Below, piece after piece: positions 26,223 through 33,334 of a stretch of 39,190 bases of DNA; within the stretch, counting starts at the first letter, position 1, and each line of letters opens with the position of its first letter. The translations under genes were made by a program, and so were the position numbers. The DNA lies in contig DVFT01000226.1 in assembly GCA_018713105.1 (NCBI GenBank), forward strand, positions 1-39,190, in the 5' to 3' direction. The notes below the pieces were generated by a model. It saw only the letters and a list, made by a program, of their open reading frames with translations. It did no database searches and was not told where the DNA came from. Origin of the DNA: Candidatus Limivivens merdigallinarum (GTDB lineage Bacteria > Bacillota > Clostridia > Lachnospirales > Lachnospiraceae).

Positions 26223-26298
26223 CGCGATACAGCGAACAGCGTTAGCTGTGAGCTGTACATGGTATCGCGGCGGATAGGGAAGTTATCTTCCCTATCCG
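26223..26298. repeat. Tandem palindromic hairpins between malG and pulA
   Basis: Two hairpins lie side by side. At 26271-26298 CGGATAGGGAAG and CTTCCCTATCCG form a perfect 12-bp stem around TTAT. At 26223-26269 the ends CGCGAT and ATCGCG pair, and inside them ACAGC-GA-ACAGC pairs with GCTGT-GA-GCTGT around GTTA, with a 7-nt bulge on one side. Neither is followed by a clear T-tract on the minus strand. They are probably REP-like mRNA 3'-end stabilisers or weak terminators that separate malFG expression from that of the enzyme genes. The rest of the 171-bp gap shows no open gene and no convincing promoter. Confidence 0.6.
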
Positions 26299-26315
26299 AT
26301 CTATCACTCTTCTGA

Positions 26316-27188
26316 TCAGCCTTTCACTGCCCCGGACATTCCATCCACGTAGAACCTCTGCAGGCAGAGGAACAGGATTGCGATGGGAATCGAAATCAAT
26401 ACTGCCCCGGCAGCGAAGCTGGTATACCAGCTGTCAATATATTCCTTCTCAAGCATTCTCCAAAGACCGATTGCGATGGTATACTGGTCGGAATTTGCCC
26501 GGCAGATAACCTTTGCAAAGATAAAATCCAGCCACGGAGACATAAAGGAGGTCAGGATCGTGTAGATGATGATCGGCTTGCTCAAAGGAAGGGTAATCTT
26601 CGTAAAGATCTGCCATCTGGTACAGCCGTCGATCAGAGCCGCCTCGTCAATGGCTCTCGGCACGGTATCGAAGAATCCCTTCGCGATCTGAAATCCTAAG
26701 CCTGCGCCTCCTGAGTAACAGAGGATCAGAGCCACACGGATCAGCGCGCCTTCCGTAAGCCCCAGTGCCTTCAGGATAAAGTACACAGCGATCATGGACA
26801 TAAAGCCCGGGAATAATCCGAGGATCATTGCCATATTCATATACGGCTTGCGCAGCTTGAACTTCAGTCTGGATAAACAGTAGGAAACCGCCAGCACATA
26901 AAATGTCGACAAAATGCAGGAAAAGATCGCAATGATCAGGGTATTGGTAAACATTTTCGGGAAGTTCAGGATCGTCGTATCCGTGAACAGCTTGATGTAA
27001 TTATCCAAGGTAAACGCATCCGGCAGGAAGCTGGATACATAGGAGCCCTTCTCAGCGCGGAAGCTGGTCATAATCACCCAGAAAATGGGGAACAGCCAGA
27101 TGACCGCCAAGATGGACAGAGCCACATGAACCACCACATTATTGATTTTACGTTTCCGCGATGCGGATTTGTATTTCTGTGCAGCCAT
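26316..27188 (-). CDS. malG: Maltodextrin ABC transporter permease MalG/MdxG-like
   Basis: This 290-residue inner permease subunit has six predicted membrane helices, the first being VVVHVALSILAVIWLFPIFWVIMTSF. The cytoplasmic EAA loop DEAALIDGCTRWQIFTKITLPLSKP contacts the ATPase. The C-terminal sequence QRFYVDGMSGAVKG is characteristic of MalG proteins that carry maltose and maltodextrin. It starts 3 bp after malF with an AGGGA site, so the two are co-transcribed. No MsmX/MalK-type ATPase is encoded nearby. In Firmicutes that subunit is commonly encoded elsewhere and shared between sugar importers. Confidence 0.92.
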   Translation of the reverse strand: MAAQKYKSASRKRKINNVVVHVALSILAVIWLFPIFWVIMTSFRAEKGSYVSSFLPDAFTLDNYIKLFTDTTILNFPKMFTNTLIIAIFSCILSTFYVLAVSYCLSRLKFKLRKPYMNMAMILGLFPGFMSMIAVYFILKALGLTEGALIRVALILCYSGGAGLGFQIAKGFFDTVPRAIDEAALIDGCTRWQIFTKITLPLSKPIIIYTILTSFMSPWLDFIFAKVICRANSDQYTIAIGLWRMLEKEYIDSWYTSFAAGAVLISIPIAILFLCLQRFYVDGMSGAVKG

Positions 27189-27191
27189 ATT

Positions 27192-28202
27192 CTAAAATCC
27201 CTCCTCATCTTTGTAGGATTTACTGTTCCTGTATGTAATCAATGCCCCAACCGCCAGAATAATGAAGGTCAGAATACCGATTACCGCACCGATATTGTAG
27301 TACTGTTTATCAATGGTCAGCTTGTACAGCCAGGTTACCAGAAGGTTGGTACTTCCAGCTGTGGAGGACAGATTGGTTACCGGGTCTCCTCCTGACAGAA
27401 GGTAGATGACGTTGAAATTGTTTACGTTTCCCGTAAAGGTTGCGATCAGATACGGTGTCGTCACGAAGAGCATATACGGCATCGTGATCTTGAAGAAAAT
27501 CTGGATCGGATTGGCTCCGTCCACCCTTGCCGCCTCATAAAGCTCTGCCGGAATATTCTGAAGCACACCTGTCAGCTGAAGGAGGGTATACGGAACACCT
27601 ACCCAGATGTTGATTACGATAACCGTCACTCTCGCCCAAGTCGGATCCGTGAAGAACGGAAGGCTGGTGCCTTCTGCAATGATTCCAAGCTCCCGGAGCA
27701 GGACGTTGACCGCGCCCTCCGGCTGAAGCATGGTTCTCATGATCAGAAGGGATACGAACATCGGAACCGCACAGGACAGGACGAAGCAGAATCTCCAGAA
27801 CCCTTTTGCACGGGTATCCTTCCGGTTGATGACAATGGCCAGGATCATACCGAAAATATAGTTGGTGAACGTAGCGAAGAACGCCCACACGATCGTCCAG
27901 ATCAGGACACCCCAGAAGGTACTTCCCAGGACGCTGCTGCTGTCAAACAGGGTGGCAAAGTTGTCAAGACCTACCCAGTCAAACAGATTCAGGTGATTGT
28001 CCAATTTGCTGTAATTGGTGAACGCCATGCAGATCATGAAGATCAGCGGCAACACCGTCAAACCGAAGATGAACGTCAAAGGAGGAGTCATCAGAAGTCT
28101 GTGCAGATTCTCATGAAGCAGGGACTTCAGATCCTCTTTAAAGTTTTTGACATGTTTTCCCGCCTTATCCAGGCACTCTTCAAGCATCCCCTCCAAATCC
28201 AC
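27192..28202 (-). CDS. malF: Maltodextrin ABC transporter permease MalF/MdxF-like, short N-terminus
   Basis: This 336-residue permease subunit has a six-helix core. The first helix is LTFIFGLTVLPLIFMICMAF and the EAA loop is YEAARVDGANPIQIFFKITMPYMLF. It pairs with MalG to form the maltodextrin channel. Relatives such as Bacillus MdxF are about 435 residues and have about 100 more N-terminal residues, including extra helices, ahead of the segment that here reads AGKHVKNFKEDLKSLLHENL. That region is missing. The start is uncertain: GTG at 28202 has no ribosome site, while ATG at 28187 has GGAGGGG too close (about 2 nt). The gene lies 71 bp from the divergent LacI regulator, with no binding-protein gene between them. 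The transport core is intact, so it may still work. A 5' deletion that also removed malE is a real alternative. Confidence 0.8.
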   Translation of the reverse strand: MDLEGMLEECLDKAGKHVKNFKEDLKSLLHENLHRLLMTPPLTFIFGLTVLPLIFMICMAFTNYSKLDNHLNLFDWVGLDNFATLFDSSSVLGSTFWGVLIWTIVWAFFATFTNYIFGMILAIVINRKDTRAKGFWRFCFVLSCAVPMFVSLLIMRTMLQPEGAVNVLLRELGIIAEGTSLPFFTDPTWARVTVIVINIWVGVPYTLLQLTGVLQNIPAELYEAARVDGANPIQIFFKITMPYMLFVTTPYLIATFTGNVNNFNVIYLLSGGDPVTNLSSTAGSTNLLVTWLYKLTIDKQYYNIGAVIGILTFIILAVGALITYRNSKSYKDEEGF

Positions 28203-28237
28203 ACCATCAGAAGGGTAAATAGTAAGAAAGAGTGCGG

Positions 28238-28245
28238 ATTATACT
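28238..28245. promoter_or_regulatory. Overlapping divergent -10 boxes of malF and the LacI-type gene
   Basis: On the minus strand 28243-28238 reads TATAAT toward malF. On the plus strand 28240-28245 reads TATACT toward the regulator. The -35 regions are weak on both sides, as is common for activator- or repressor-controlled sugar promoters. Overlap means that one bound protein could control both. Confidence 0.45.
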
Positions 28246-28250
28246 CCGGA

Positions 28251-28262
28251 CGAAACTTTTCG
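28251..28262. promoter_or_regulatory. Candidate operator for the LacI-type regulator
   Basis: CGAAACTTTTCG is a 12-bp palindrome with matching arms CGAAA/TTTCG, in the style of MalR/CcpA-type LacI operators. It sits just downstream of the regulator's -10 box and upstream of malF's -10 box, a position suited to autoregulation and control of malFG. It is a single site found by eye. Confidence 0.4.
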
Positions 28263-28273
28263 AGGAGGCTTAT

Positions 28274-29305
28274 ATGGCAACACTAAGCGATATTGCAGAA
28301 AAATTAGGCATTACAAAAGGCACAGTCTCCAAAGCGCTGAACGATGCTCCAGATATTAGCGAAACAATGCGAAAAACCATTTTGGAAACGGCCGTGGAGA
28401 TGGGCTATACCCTGAAACGTCAGAAAAAGAATGAATTCAAAAAGCTCTGTATTTTCATCGAAAATATGGATTATAATGTCCCCAATGATTTTGGCTATGA
28501 AATTGTCCTGGGGTTCAAAAAAGCGGCAGAACCTGCCGGATACCAGGTGGATCTTGTGGCTCTGACGCCTGAATTCCAGAAAACACATCCCTATGATATC
28601 TATATGCTCCAAAACGGCTACATGGGTGCCTATGTGATGGGGCTTGCCCTGGCCGACCCATGGATGGCTCAATTTTCCCACACACGGTATCCTACGGTAC
28701 TCTATGACAACTATGTGAAAGACAATCTCTGTACCGCCTATGTTGGCCTGGATAATTATGAGGGACTGGATCTTCTTATCTCCCACCTAAAAGGTCTGGG
28801 ACACCAGAAAATCGGCCTTTTAAGCGGAGCGCTCGGCTCCCACATCACCCAGGCACGCTACAAAGCCTTTCACAACGCTATGCGGAAAAATCACCTGAAA
28901 ATCGACTCCGATCTGGTACGGTGTTCCTATTATATTACCGAATGTACCTCCCAGCATCTCCCGCATCTTTTGAACCACGGCGCCACCGCCATTGTATGCA
29001 GCCACGATATGCTTGCCAATGCAGTCCTGACTGCCTGCAGGGATTTCGGCTACCGCATCCCCGAGGACTTAAGTATTGTAGGGTTTGACGATCTCCCGCT
29101 CTCCGCTTACACGTTCCCGCCGCTCACCACCATCCGTCAGGATCGGGAGGCTCTGGGAAAATGCGGCTACTTTGCACTCAACAGTCTCCTGGAAAAGGTG
29201 CCTGTTGGAACCCTGCTCCTCCACGCACAGCTTATTCTCCGAAGCTCTACGGGAAAAGCTCCCTCACAGCCGGTACAGCCTGCATCTCCCCTTCCGATGC
29301 TGTAA
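28274..29305 (+). CDS. LacI/GalR-family regulator of the maltodextrin locus
   Basis: This 343-residue regulator starts at 28274 after GAGGAGG. An earlier in-frame ATG at 28232 lacks such a site. The N-terminal helix-turn-helix is MATLSDIAEKLGITKGTVSK and the hinge region VEMGYTLKR follows. A periplasmic-binding-protein-like effector domain occupies about residues 60-330, with YVGLDNYEGLDLLISHL, GHQKIGLLSG and the conserved late motif LSIVGFDDLPLSAYTFPPLTTIRQD. It is transcribed away from malF, and a palindrome lies between them, so it most likely represses malFG (and perhaps the enzyme genes) until a maltooligosaccharide is present. The ligand is inferred from context only. The last 20 or so residues after LILRSSTG are a Pro-rich tail that abuts the palindromic repeat. 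Confidence 0.88.
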   Translation: MATLSDIAEKLGITKGTVSKALNDAPDISETMRKTILETAVEMGYTLKRQKKNEFKKLCIFIENMDYNVPNDFGYEIVLGFKKAAEPAGYQVDLVALTPEFQKTHPYDIYMLQNGYMGAYVMGLALADPWMAQFSHTRYPTVLYDNYVKDNLCTAYVGLDNYEGLDLLISHLKGLGHQKIGLLSGALGSHITQARYKAFHNAMRKNHLKIDSDLVRCSYYITECTSQHLPHLLNHGATAIVCSHDMLANAVLTACRDFGYRIPEDLSIVGFDDLPLSAYTFPPLTTIRQDREALGKCGYFALNSLLEKVPVGTLLLHAQLILRSSTGKAPSQPVQPASPLPML

Positions 29306-29311
29306 GGTGTT

Positions 29312-29497
29312 CCAGTCACTGTCCGCTTCCCGTCAGATATCCTCCTGCCTGTGCAGGCATGCCTGCGCCTCCATGCGGCTGTCCTCTTCCGCCCAGCTCG
29401 TGACTACGTCACTCGCTGTCCGTTGCCCGTCGGATATCCGCACGTCTGTGCAAGCAAGCTTGCCCACCCATGCGGCTGCCCGACGGGCGTATCGCAC
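29312..29497. repeat. Palindromic repeat, long copy A (two units), downstream of valS
   Basis: Two related units of about 93 bp lie in tandem. The second and better one (29406 on) contains hairpins: GTGAC/GTCAC (29400-29412), the self-complementary CGGATATCCG (29431-29440), GCAAG/CTTGC, and outer arms GCCCGTCGG (29425-29433) and CCGACGGGC (29480-29488). It is nearly identical to 32315-32419 and has the same orientation. Its end, GGGCGTATCGCAC, touches the T-tract of the valS terminator. It fills most of the 260-bp space between the convergent LacI-type and valS genes. No frame within it looks coding. Confidence 0.85.
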
Positions 29498-29546
29498 AAA
29501 AATCCGCCGGAATCTAAGAGTTTTTGCTCTGATTCCGACGGATTTT
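29498..29546 (-). terminator. Intrinsic terminator of valS
   Basis: On the minus strand AAAATCCGTCGGAATC pairs with GATTCCGGCGGATTT (one mismatch-type T/C position forming G-U) with an inner AGAG/CTCT stem, ending in five T residues. It starts 20 nt after the valS stop codon. Confidence 0.85.
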
Positions 29547-29565
29547 CTGACTTACGGTTTTGGGG

Positions 29566-32217
29566 TTACGCCTGAAGCTGTGCCAGACGTTCCTTCACCT
29601 GTTCCATCATTTCCGTATATTTCTGAAGTTTTGCTTTTTCTTCCTCAATCTTCGCCTGAGGCGCTTTGCTGATGAATTTTTCATTGCCCAGCATACCGTT
29701 TACACGGGCAAGTTCTTTTGTCAGGCGCTCTTCCTCTTTTTTCAGGCGTTCCAGTTCCTTCTCTACGTCCACCAGTTCCGCAAAAGGCATATAGATCACG
29801 GCTTTTGGAATCACGGCCGATACGGCGTCGTCGGCAATTCCGCTCTTGTCCGCCTGCACCAGGACTTCACTGGCGTAGCCCAGCGTCGCAAAGAATACTT
29901 TGCCCTGTTCGAAAATCGAACGGACTTCTTCATCCTCCGAAACCACAATAACCTTTGCCTTCTTGCTGGGCGGAACGTTCATTCCGGTGCGGACATTCCG
30001 GATGCCCCGCACTGCGTCCTTGATTGTCTCCACAGCTTTCTCATCTTCTGCAAAGTTCCATTCTTCTGTGAATTCCGGCCAGTTGGAGATCATAATGGAT
30101 TCTTCCTCCGGATGCAGGGTGCAGAAAATTTCCTCAGTGATAAACGGCATATAGGGATGAAGAAGCTTCAACGCATTGGTAAGCACTGTTTTCAGCGTCC
30201 AAAGGGCTGCCGCCTTGGTGTTGTCCTCATCATTGTAAAGACGCGGTTTTACCATCTCAATATACCAGTCGCAGAATTCCTCCCAGATGAAATCATATAC
30301 CTTGGAGACAGCGATTCCCAACTCGTACTTGTCCATATTCTCCGTTACTTCTTTGGCCAGCGTATTCACTTTGGACAGAATCCACTTATCGGCTCCTGTC
30401 AGCTTCTTAAGATCCATCGCCTTTGGAATCTCTGCTTTTTCCAGGTTCATCATAATGAATCTGGACGCATTCCACACCTTGTTGGCAAAGTTACGGCTGG
30501 ATTCCACTCTTTCCCAATAGAAACGCATATCATTTCCCGGTGCGTTTCCAGTCATCAGCGTCAGACGAAGGGCGTCTGCGCCGTACTTGTCAATAACCTC
30601 CAGAGGATCGATTCCATTTCCTAACGATTTGCTCATCTTTCTTCCCTGGCTGTCCCTCACCAAGCCATGGATCAGCACATGATGGAACGGCACTTCTCCG
30701 GTCTGCTCCAGTGCGGAGAATACCATCCGGATCACCCAGAAGAAAATGATATCATAACCGGTTACCAGCACGTCCGTTGGGAAGAAATAATCCAGATCTT
30801 CCGTCTTGTCCGGCCATCCTAAGGTCGAGAAGGGCCACAGTGCTGAAGAAAACCAGGTATCCAGCGTATCTTCATCCTGGGTAAGATGGGTACATCCGCA
30901 TTTCGGGCATTTCTCCGGCGCGCCTCCCTTCTGCACTACGATCTCGCCGCATTCATCGCAGTAGTAGGCCGGAATCCGATGCCCCCACCAGAGCTGGCGG
31001 GAAATACACCAGTCGCGGATATTCTCCAGCCAGTGAAGGTAAATTTTGTCAAAACGTTCCGGTACAAAGGTCAGCTTGCCGCTCTTTAATGCCTCGATCG
31101 CCGGTTTCGCCATCTCCTCCATTTTCACGAACCACTGCTGCTTCACCATGGGTTCTACCGTGGTATGGCAGCGGTCATGCGTTCCCACGCTGTGGGAATG
31201 GGGAACGACTTTTACCAGAAGTCCCAGATCTTCCAGATCCTTTACAATGGCTTTTCTCGCCTCATAACGCTCCATGCCCGCATATTTTCCGCCCTTCTCG
31301 TTGATGGTAGCGTCATCATTCATGATATTGATCTCCGGCAGGTCGTGGCGGCGTCCCACTTCAAAGTCGTTGGGGTCGTGGGCCGGGGTGATTTTCACGC
31401 AGCCGGTACCGAACTCCTTGTCCACATAGGCATCTGCAATCACCGGAATCTGCCGTCCTGTCAGCGGAAGCTCCAGCATTTTGCCCACCAGATCCTTGTA
31501 CCTTTCATCCTCCGGGTTCACGGCTACTGCCGTATCACCAAGCAGCGTCTCGGGACGGGTAGTGGCAATCTCCACGAATTTTCCCTCTTCCCCTACGATG
31601 GGGTAGTTGATATGCCAGAAGAAGCCGTCCTGATCCTCATGCACCACTTCGGCATCGGAGATGGAAGTCTGGCAAACCGGACACCAGTTGACAATCCTGG
31701 AGCCCTTGTAAATGTATCCTTTCTCGTAGAGACGTACAAATACCTCCTCCACTGCCTTGGAACATCCCTCGTCCATCGTGAAGCGTTCTCTGTCCCAGTC
31801 AGCGGACACGCCCAGCTTGTGGAGCTGGTTGATGATCTTGCCGCCATACTCTTCTTTCCACGCCCAGGCATGTTTGAGGAACTCTTCCCTTCCGATCTCG
31901 TCCTTGTCGATCCCCTGTTCCTTCAGTTTCTGGATCACCTTTACCTCCGTGGCGATTGCCGCATGGTCGGTTCCCGGCTGCCACAGAGCATTGTATCCCT
32001 GCATCCTCTTGTAACGGATCAGAATATCCTGCATGGTATTGTCCAGGGCGTGGCCCATGTGAAGCTGACCTGTGATATTTGGCGGAGGCATGACAATGGT
32101 AAACGGCTTTTTGCTCCGATCCACTTCTGCGTGGAAATACTTTTTATTCAGCCAGTTCTGATAGATTCGGTCCTCCAGCCCTTTCGGGTCGTAGGTCTTT
32201 GCCAATTCCTTGCTCAT
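29566..32217 (-). CDS. valS: Valyl-tRNA synthetase
   Basis: ValS charges tRNA-Val in the cytoplasm. The 883 residues are the standard length. The class I HIGH motif appears as HMGH (53-56) within [18 protein letters not shown]. The editing (CP1) domain contains [17 protein letters not shown] and [19 protein letters not shown], which remove mischarged threonine. The zinc-binding cysteines lie around YCDECG and CPKCGC, and the KMSKS motif is [10 protein letters not shown] (about 525-534). A C-terminal coiled coil (about 815-883, rich in Lys and Glu) completes the protein. The start follows AGGAGAA. Expression is controlled by a T-box leader about 200 nt upstream. A palindromic repeat lies between the T-box and the ribosome site. 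Confidence 0.98.
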   Translation of the reverse strand: MSKELAKTYDPKGLEDRIYQNWLNKKYFHAEVDRSKKPFTIVMPPPNITGQLHMGHALDNTMQDILIRYKRMQGYNALWQPGTDHAAIATEVKVIQKLKEQGIDKDEIGREEFLKHAWAWKEEYGGKIINQLHKLGVSADWDRERFTMDEGCSKAVEEVFVRLYEKGYIYKGSRIVNWCPVCQTSISDAEVVHEDQDGFFWHINYPIVGEEGKFVEIATTRPETLLGDTAVAVNPEDERYKDLVGKMLELPLTGRQIPVIADAYVDKEFGTGCVKITPAHDPNDFEVGRRHDLPEINIMNDDATINEKGGKYAGMERYEARKAIVKDLEDLGLLVKVVPHSHSVGTHDRCHTTVEPMVKQQWFVKMEEMAKPAIEALKSGKLTFVPERFDKIYLHWLENIRDWCISRQLWWGHRIPAYYCDECGEIVVQKGGAPEKCPKCGCTHLTQDEDTLDTWFSSALWPFSTLGWPDKTEDLDYFFPTDVLVTGYDIIFFWVIRMVFSALEQTGEVPFHHVLIHGLVRDSQGRKMSKSLGNGIDPLEVIDKYGADALRLTLMTGNAPGNDMRFYWERVESSRNFANKVWNASRFIMMNLEKAEIPKAMDLKKLTGADKWILSKVNTLAKEVTENMDKYELGIAVSKVYDFIWEEFCDWYIEMVKPRLYNDEDNTKAAALWTLKTVLTNALKLLHPYMPFITEEIFCTLHPEEESIMISNWPEFTEEWNFAEDEKAVETIKDAVRGIRNVRTGMNVPPSKKAKVIVVSEDEEVRSIFEQGKVFFATLGYASEVLVQADKSGIADDAVSAVIPKAVIYMPFAELVDVEKELERLKKEEERLTKELARVNGMLGNEKFISKAPQAKIEEEKAKLQKYTEMMEQVKERLAQLQA

Positions 32218-32252
32218 CTTTATTTCTCCTTTTCTTTTTCTGTGGGCGTACT

Positions 32253-32419
32253 ACGTCGGATATCCGCACTCTCGCGCAAGCAGGCTTGCCCATCCATGCG
32301 GCTGCCCTCTTCCGCTCAGCTCGTGACTACGTCACTCGCTGTCCGTTGCCCGTCGGATATCCGCACGTTTGTGCAAGCAAGCTTGCCATCCATGCGGCTG
32401 CCCGACGGGCGTATCGCGC
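32253..32419. repeat. Palindromic repeat, long copy B (two units), inside the valS leader
   Basis: The copy runs from GTCGGATATCCG (about 32255) to GGGCGTATCGCGC (32419). The second unit (32315-32419) matches copy A at 29392-29497 with only a few substitutions and one short gap. The first unit aligns with the first unit of A without length change but with many substitutions in its centre. It keeps the arms GCCCGTCGG and CCGACGGGC and the inner GCAAGC/GCTTGC stem. The element starts directly after the T-tract of the T-box terminator on the minus strand, and it lies in the mRNA ahead of the valS ribosome site. Confidence 0.85.
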
Positions 32420-32453
32420 AAAAAAGCCCTTTGCACAGTCGTGTGCAAAGGGC
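32420..32453 (-). terminator. T-box-controlled terminator of the valS leader
   Basis: On the minus strand GCCCTTTGCACA and TGTGCAAAGGGC form a perfect 12-bp stem with a 4-nt loop, followed by six T residues. The T-box sequence just upstream can pair with its 5' arm to form the competing antiterminator. Confidence 0.92.
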
Positions 32454-32670
32454 GAATGTCTCGCGGTACCACCTTTTCTTATATGCAAAACGCATACATC
32501 TTCTGCCATCCGGTAACGGGGATGAATCGTGAACGCCTACTCTTCTTTTTCAGCGTTCCGGCTCCAAAGCTACCTTCCACCCGTGCGTCCCTGGATGCTC
32601 TTTCAGCCGGTGAAGCTTCCTCTCTTTCGGTGCTGCGGATGTACTCCTCTTTTTCATCGCCTTTTCATAT
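32420..32670 (-). ncRNA. T-box leader (tRNA-Val-sensing riboswitch) of valS
   Basis: The 484-bp gap between engB and valS holds this leader plus repeat copy B. On the minus strand it shows a stem I opening with GATGAAAAAGAGGAGTAC, AG-bulge-like AGAGAGG and a distal GGCTGAAAG segment. A stem II with S-turn elements CTGAA and AGTAGG follows, closed by GAACGC/GCGTTC. A stem III of TATGC/GCATA precedes the T-box sequence GGTGGTACCGCG (revcomp of 32462-32473) and then the terminator. Uncharged tRNA-Val would stabilise the antiterminator and allow valS transcription. A GTA (Val) triplet at 32573-32571 is a candidate specifier, but stem I was not folded with certainty. Confidence 0.92.
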
Positions 32671-32676
32671 ACTGGA

Positions 32677-32705
32677 ATGATAGCTAAGATTCCTCCGTTT
32701 GTCAA
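32677..32705 (-). promoter_or_regulatory. Strong promoter of the valS T-box transcript
   Basis: On the minus strand a perfect TTGACA (32705-32700), a 17-nt spacer and TATCAT (32682-32677) precede the T-box. The TGA stop codon of engB lies inside the -35 box. Confidence 0.8.
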
Positions 32706-33331
32706 GTATTATTTCCAACAGCTCCCGCGCTTTCCGTCTCCTGCTCTGCGGAAAGCAGCCCATCCATATACGCCCAGATCTCGTCCCTTCCCTGTTTCGT
32801 CTCTGCAGAAAACGGAATCACCACCGTTCCTGGTCTGACGTCCAGTCCGGTTTTCACGGCCTTTACCTGCTTTGCCACCTGGCTTCTCTTGATCTTGTCC
32901 AGCTTGGTGGCAATAATTACCGGCTCAAAGCCATTGTGGCAGATCCACTCGTACATCTGCCTGTCATTGGCGGAAGGGTCATGACGGATGTCGATCAAAA
33001 GGAAGACCGCTTTCAGCTGCTTGGAACCGTGGAGGTAACGCTCAATCAGCTTCCCCCACTCCTCCTTCGCCTTCTGGGATACCTTGGCATAACCATATCC
33101 CGGCAAATCCACCAGATACATGGCATTATTGACGTTATAGAAATTGATGGTCTGTGTCTTGCCCGGCTGGGAACTGGTCCTCGCCAAGGATTTCCGGTTC
33201 ATCAGGGCATTGATCAGGGAAGATTTTCCCACATTGGACTTCCCGGCAAAGGCCACCTCGATCTTGTCGTTTTTCGGCAGGGTACTGGTGATACCGCAGA
33301 CCGTCTCCAATGCTACGTTTTTAATAATCAT
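32702..33331 (-). CDS. engB: Ribosome biogenesis GTP-binding protein EngB/YsxC
   Basis: This 209-residue GTPase is needed for late assembly of the large ribosomal subunit. G-motifs are in order: G1 GKSNVGKSS (30-38), the switch region with the conserved TSSQPGKTQTINFY, G3 DLPGYGYAK, G4 TKLDK and G5 SAE. The length is normal. The start lies 3 bp after the lon stop, so it is the last gene of the tig-clp-lon run, a common arrangement in Firmicutes. Confidence 0.97.
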   Translation of the reverse strand: MIIKNVALETVCGITSTLPKNDKIEVAFAGKSNVGKSSLINALMNRKSLARTSSQPGKTQTINFYNVNNAMYLVDLPGYGYAKVSQKAKEEWGKLIERYLHGSKQLKAVFLLIDIRHDPSANDRQMYEWICHNGFEPVIIATKLDKIKRSQVAKQVKAVKTGLDVRPGTVVIPFSAETKQGRDEIWAYMDGLLSAEQETESAGAVGNNT

Positions 33332-33334
33332 CGC

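Noticed and set aside
29312-29497. CRISPR array suggested by repeated 90-bp units
   Set aside because: The repeats are too long and palindromic, only two units occur, there are no regular unique spacers, and no cas genes are nearby.
29566-32217. valS as an acquired cassette
   Set aside because: Apart from the flanking repeats, the gene shows normal length, motifs, control and composition for its neighbourhood. It is kept as a question under findings, not as a mobile-element call.
31165-32532. Open frame of about 455 codons opposite valS and its leader
   Set aside because: It is antisense to a certain valS gene, runs through the T-box and repeat, and has no family-like sequence or ribosome site. 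Codon bias of the sense gene explains it.
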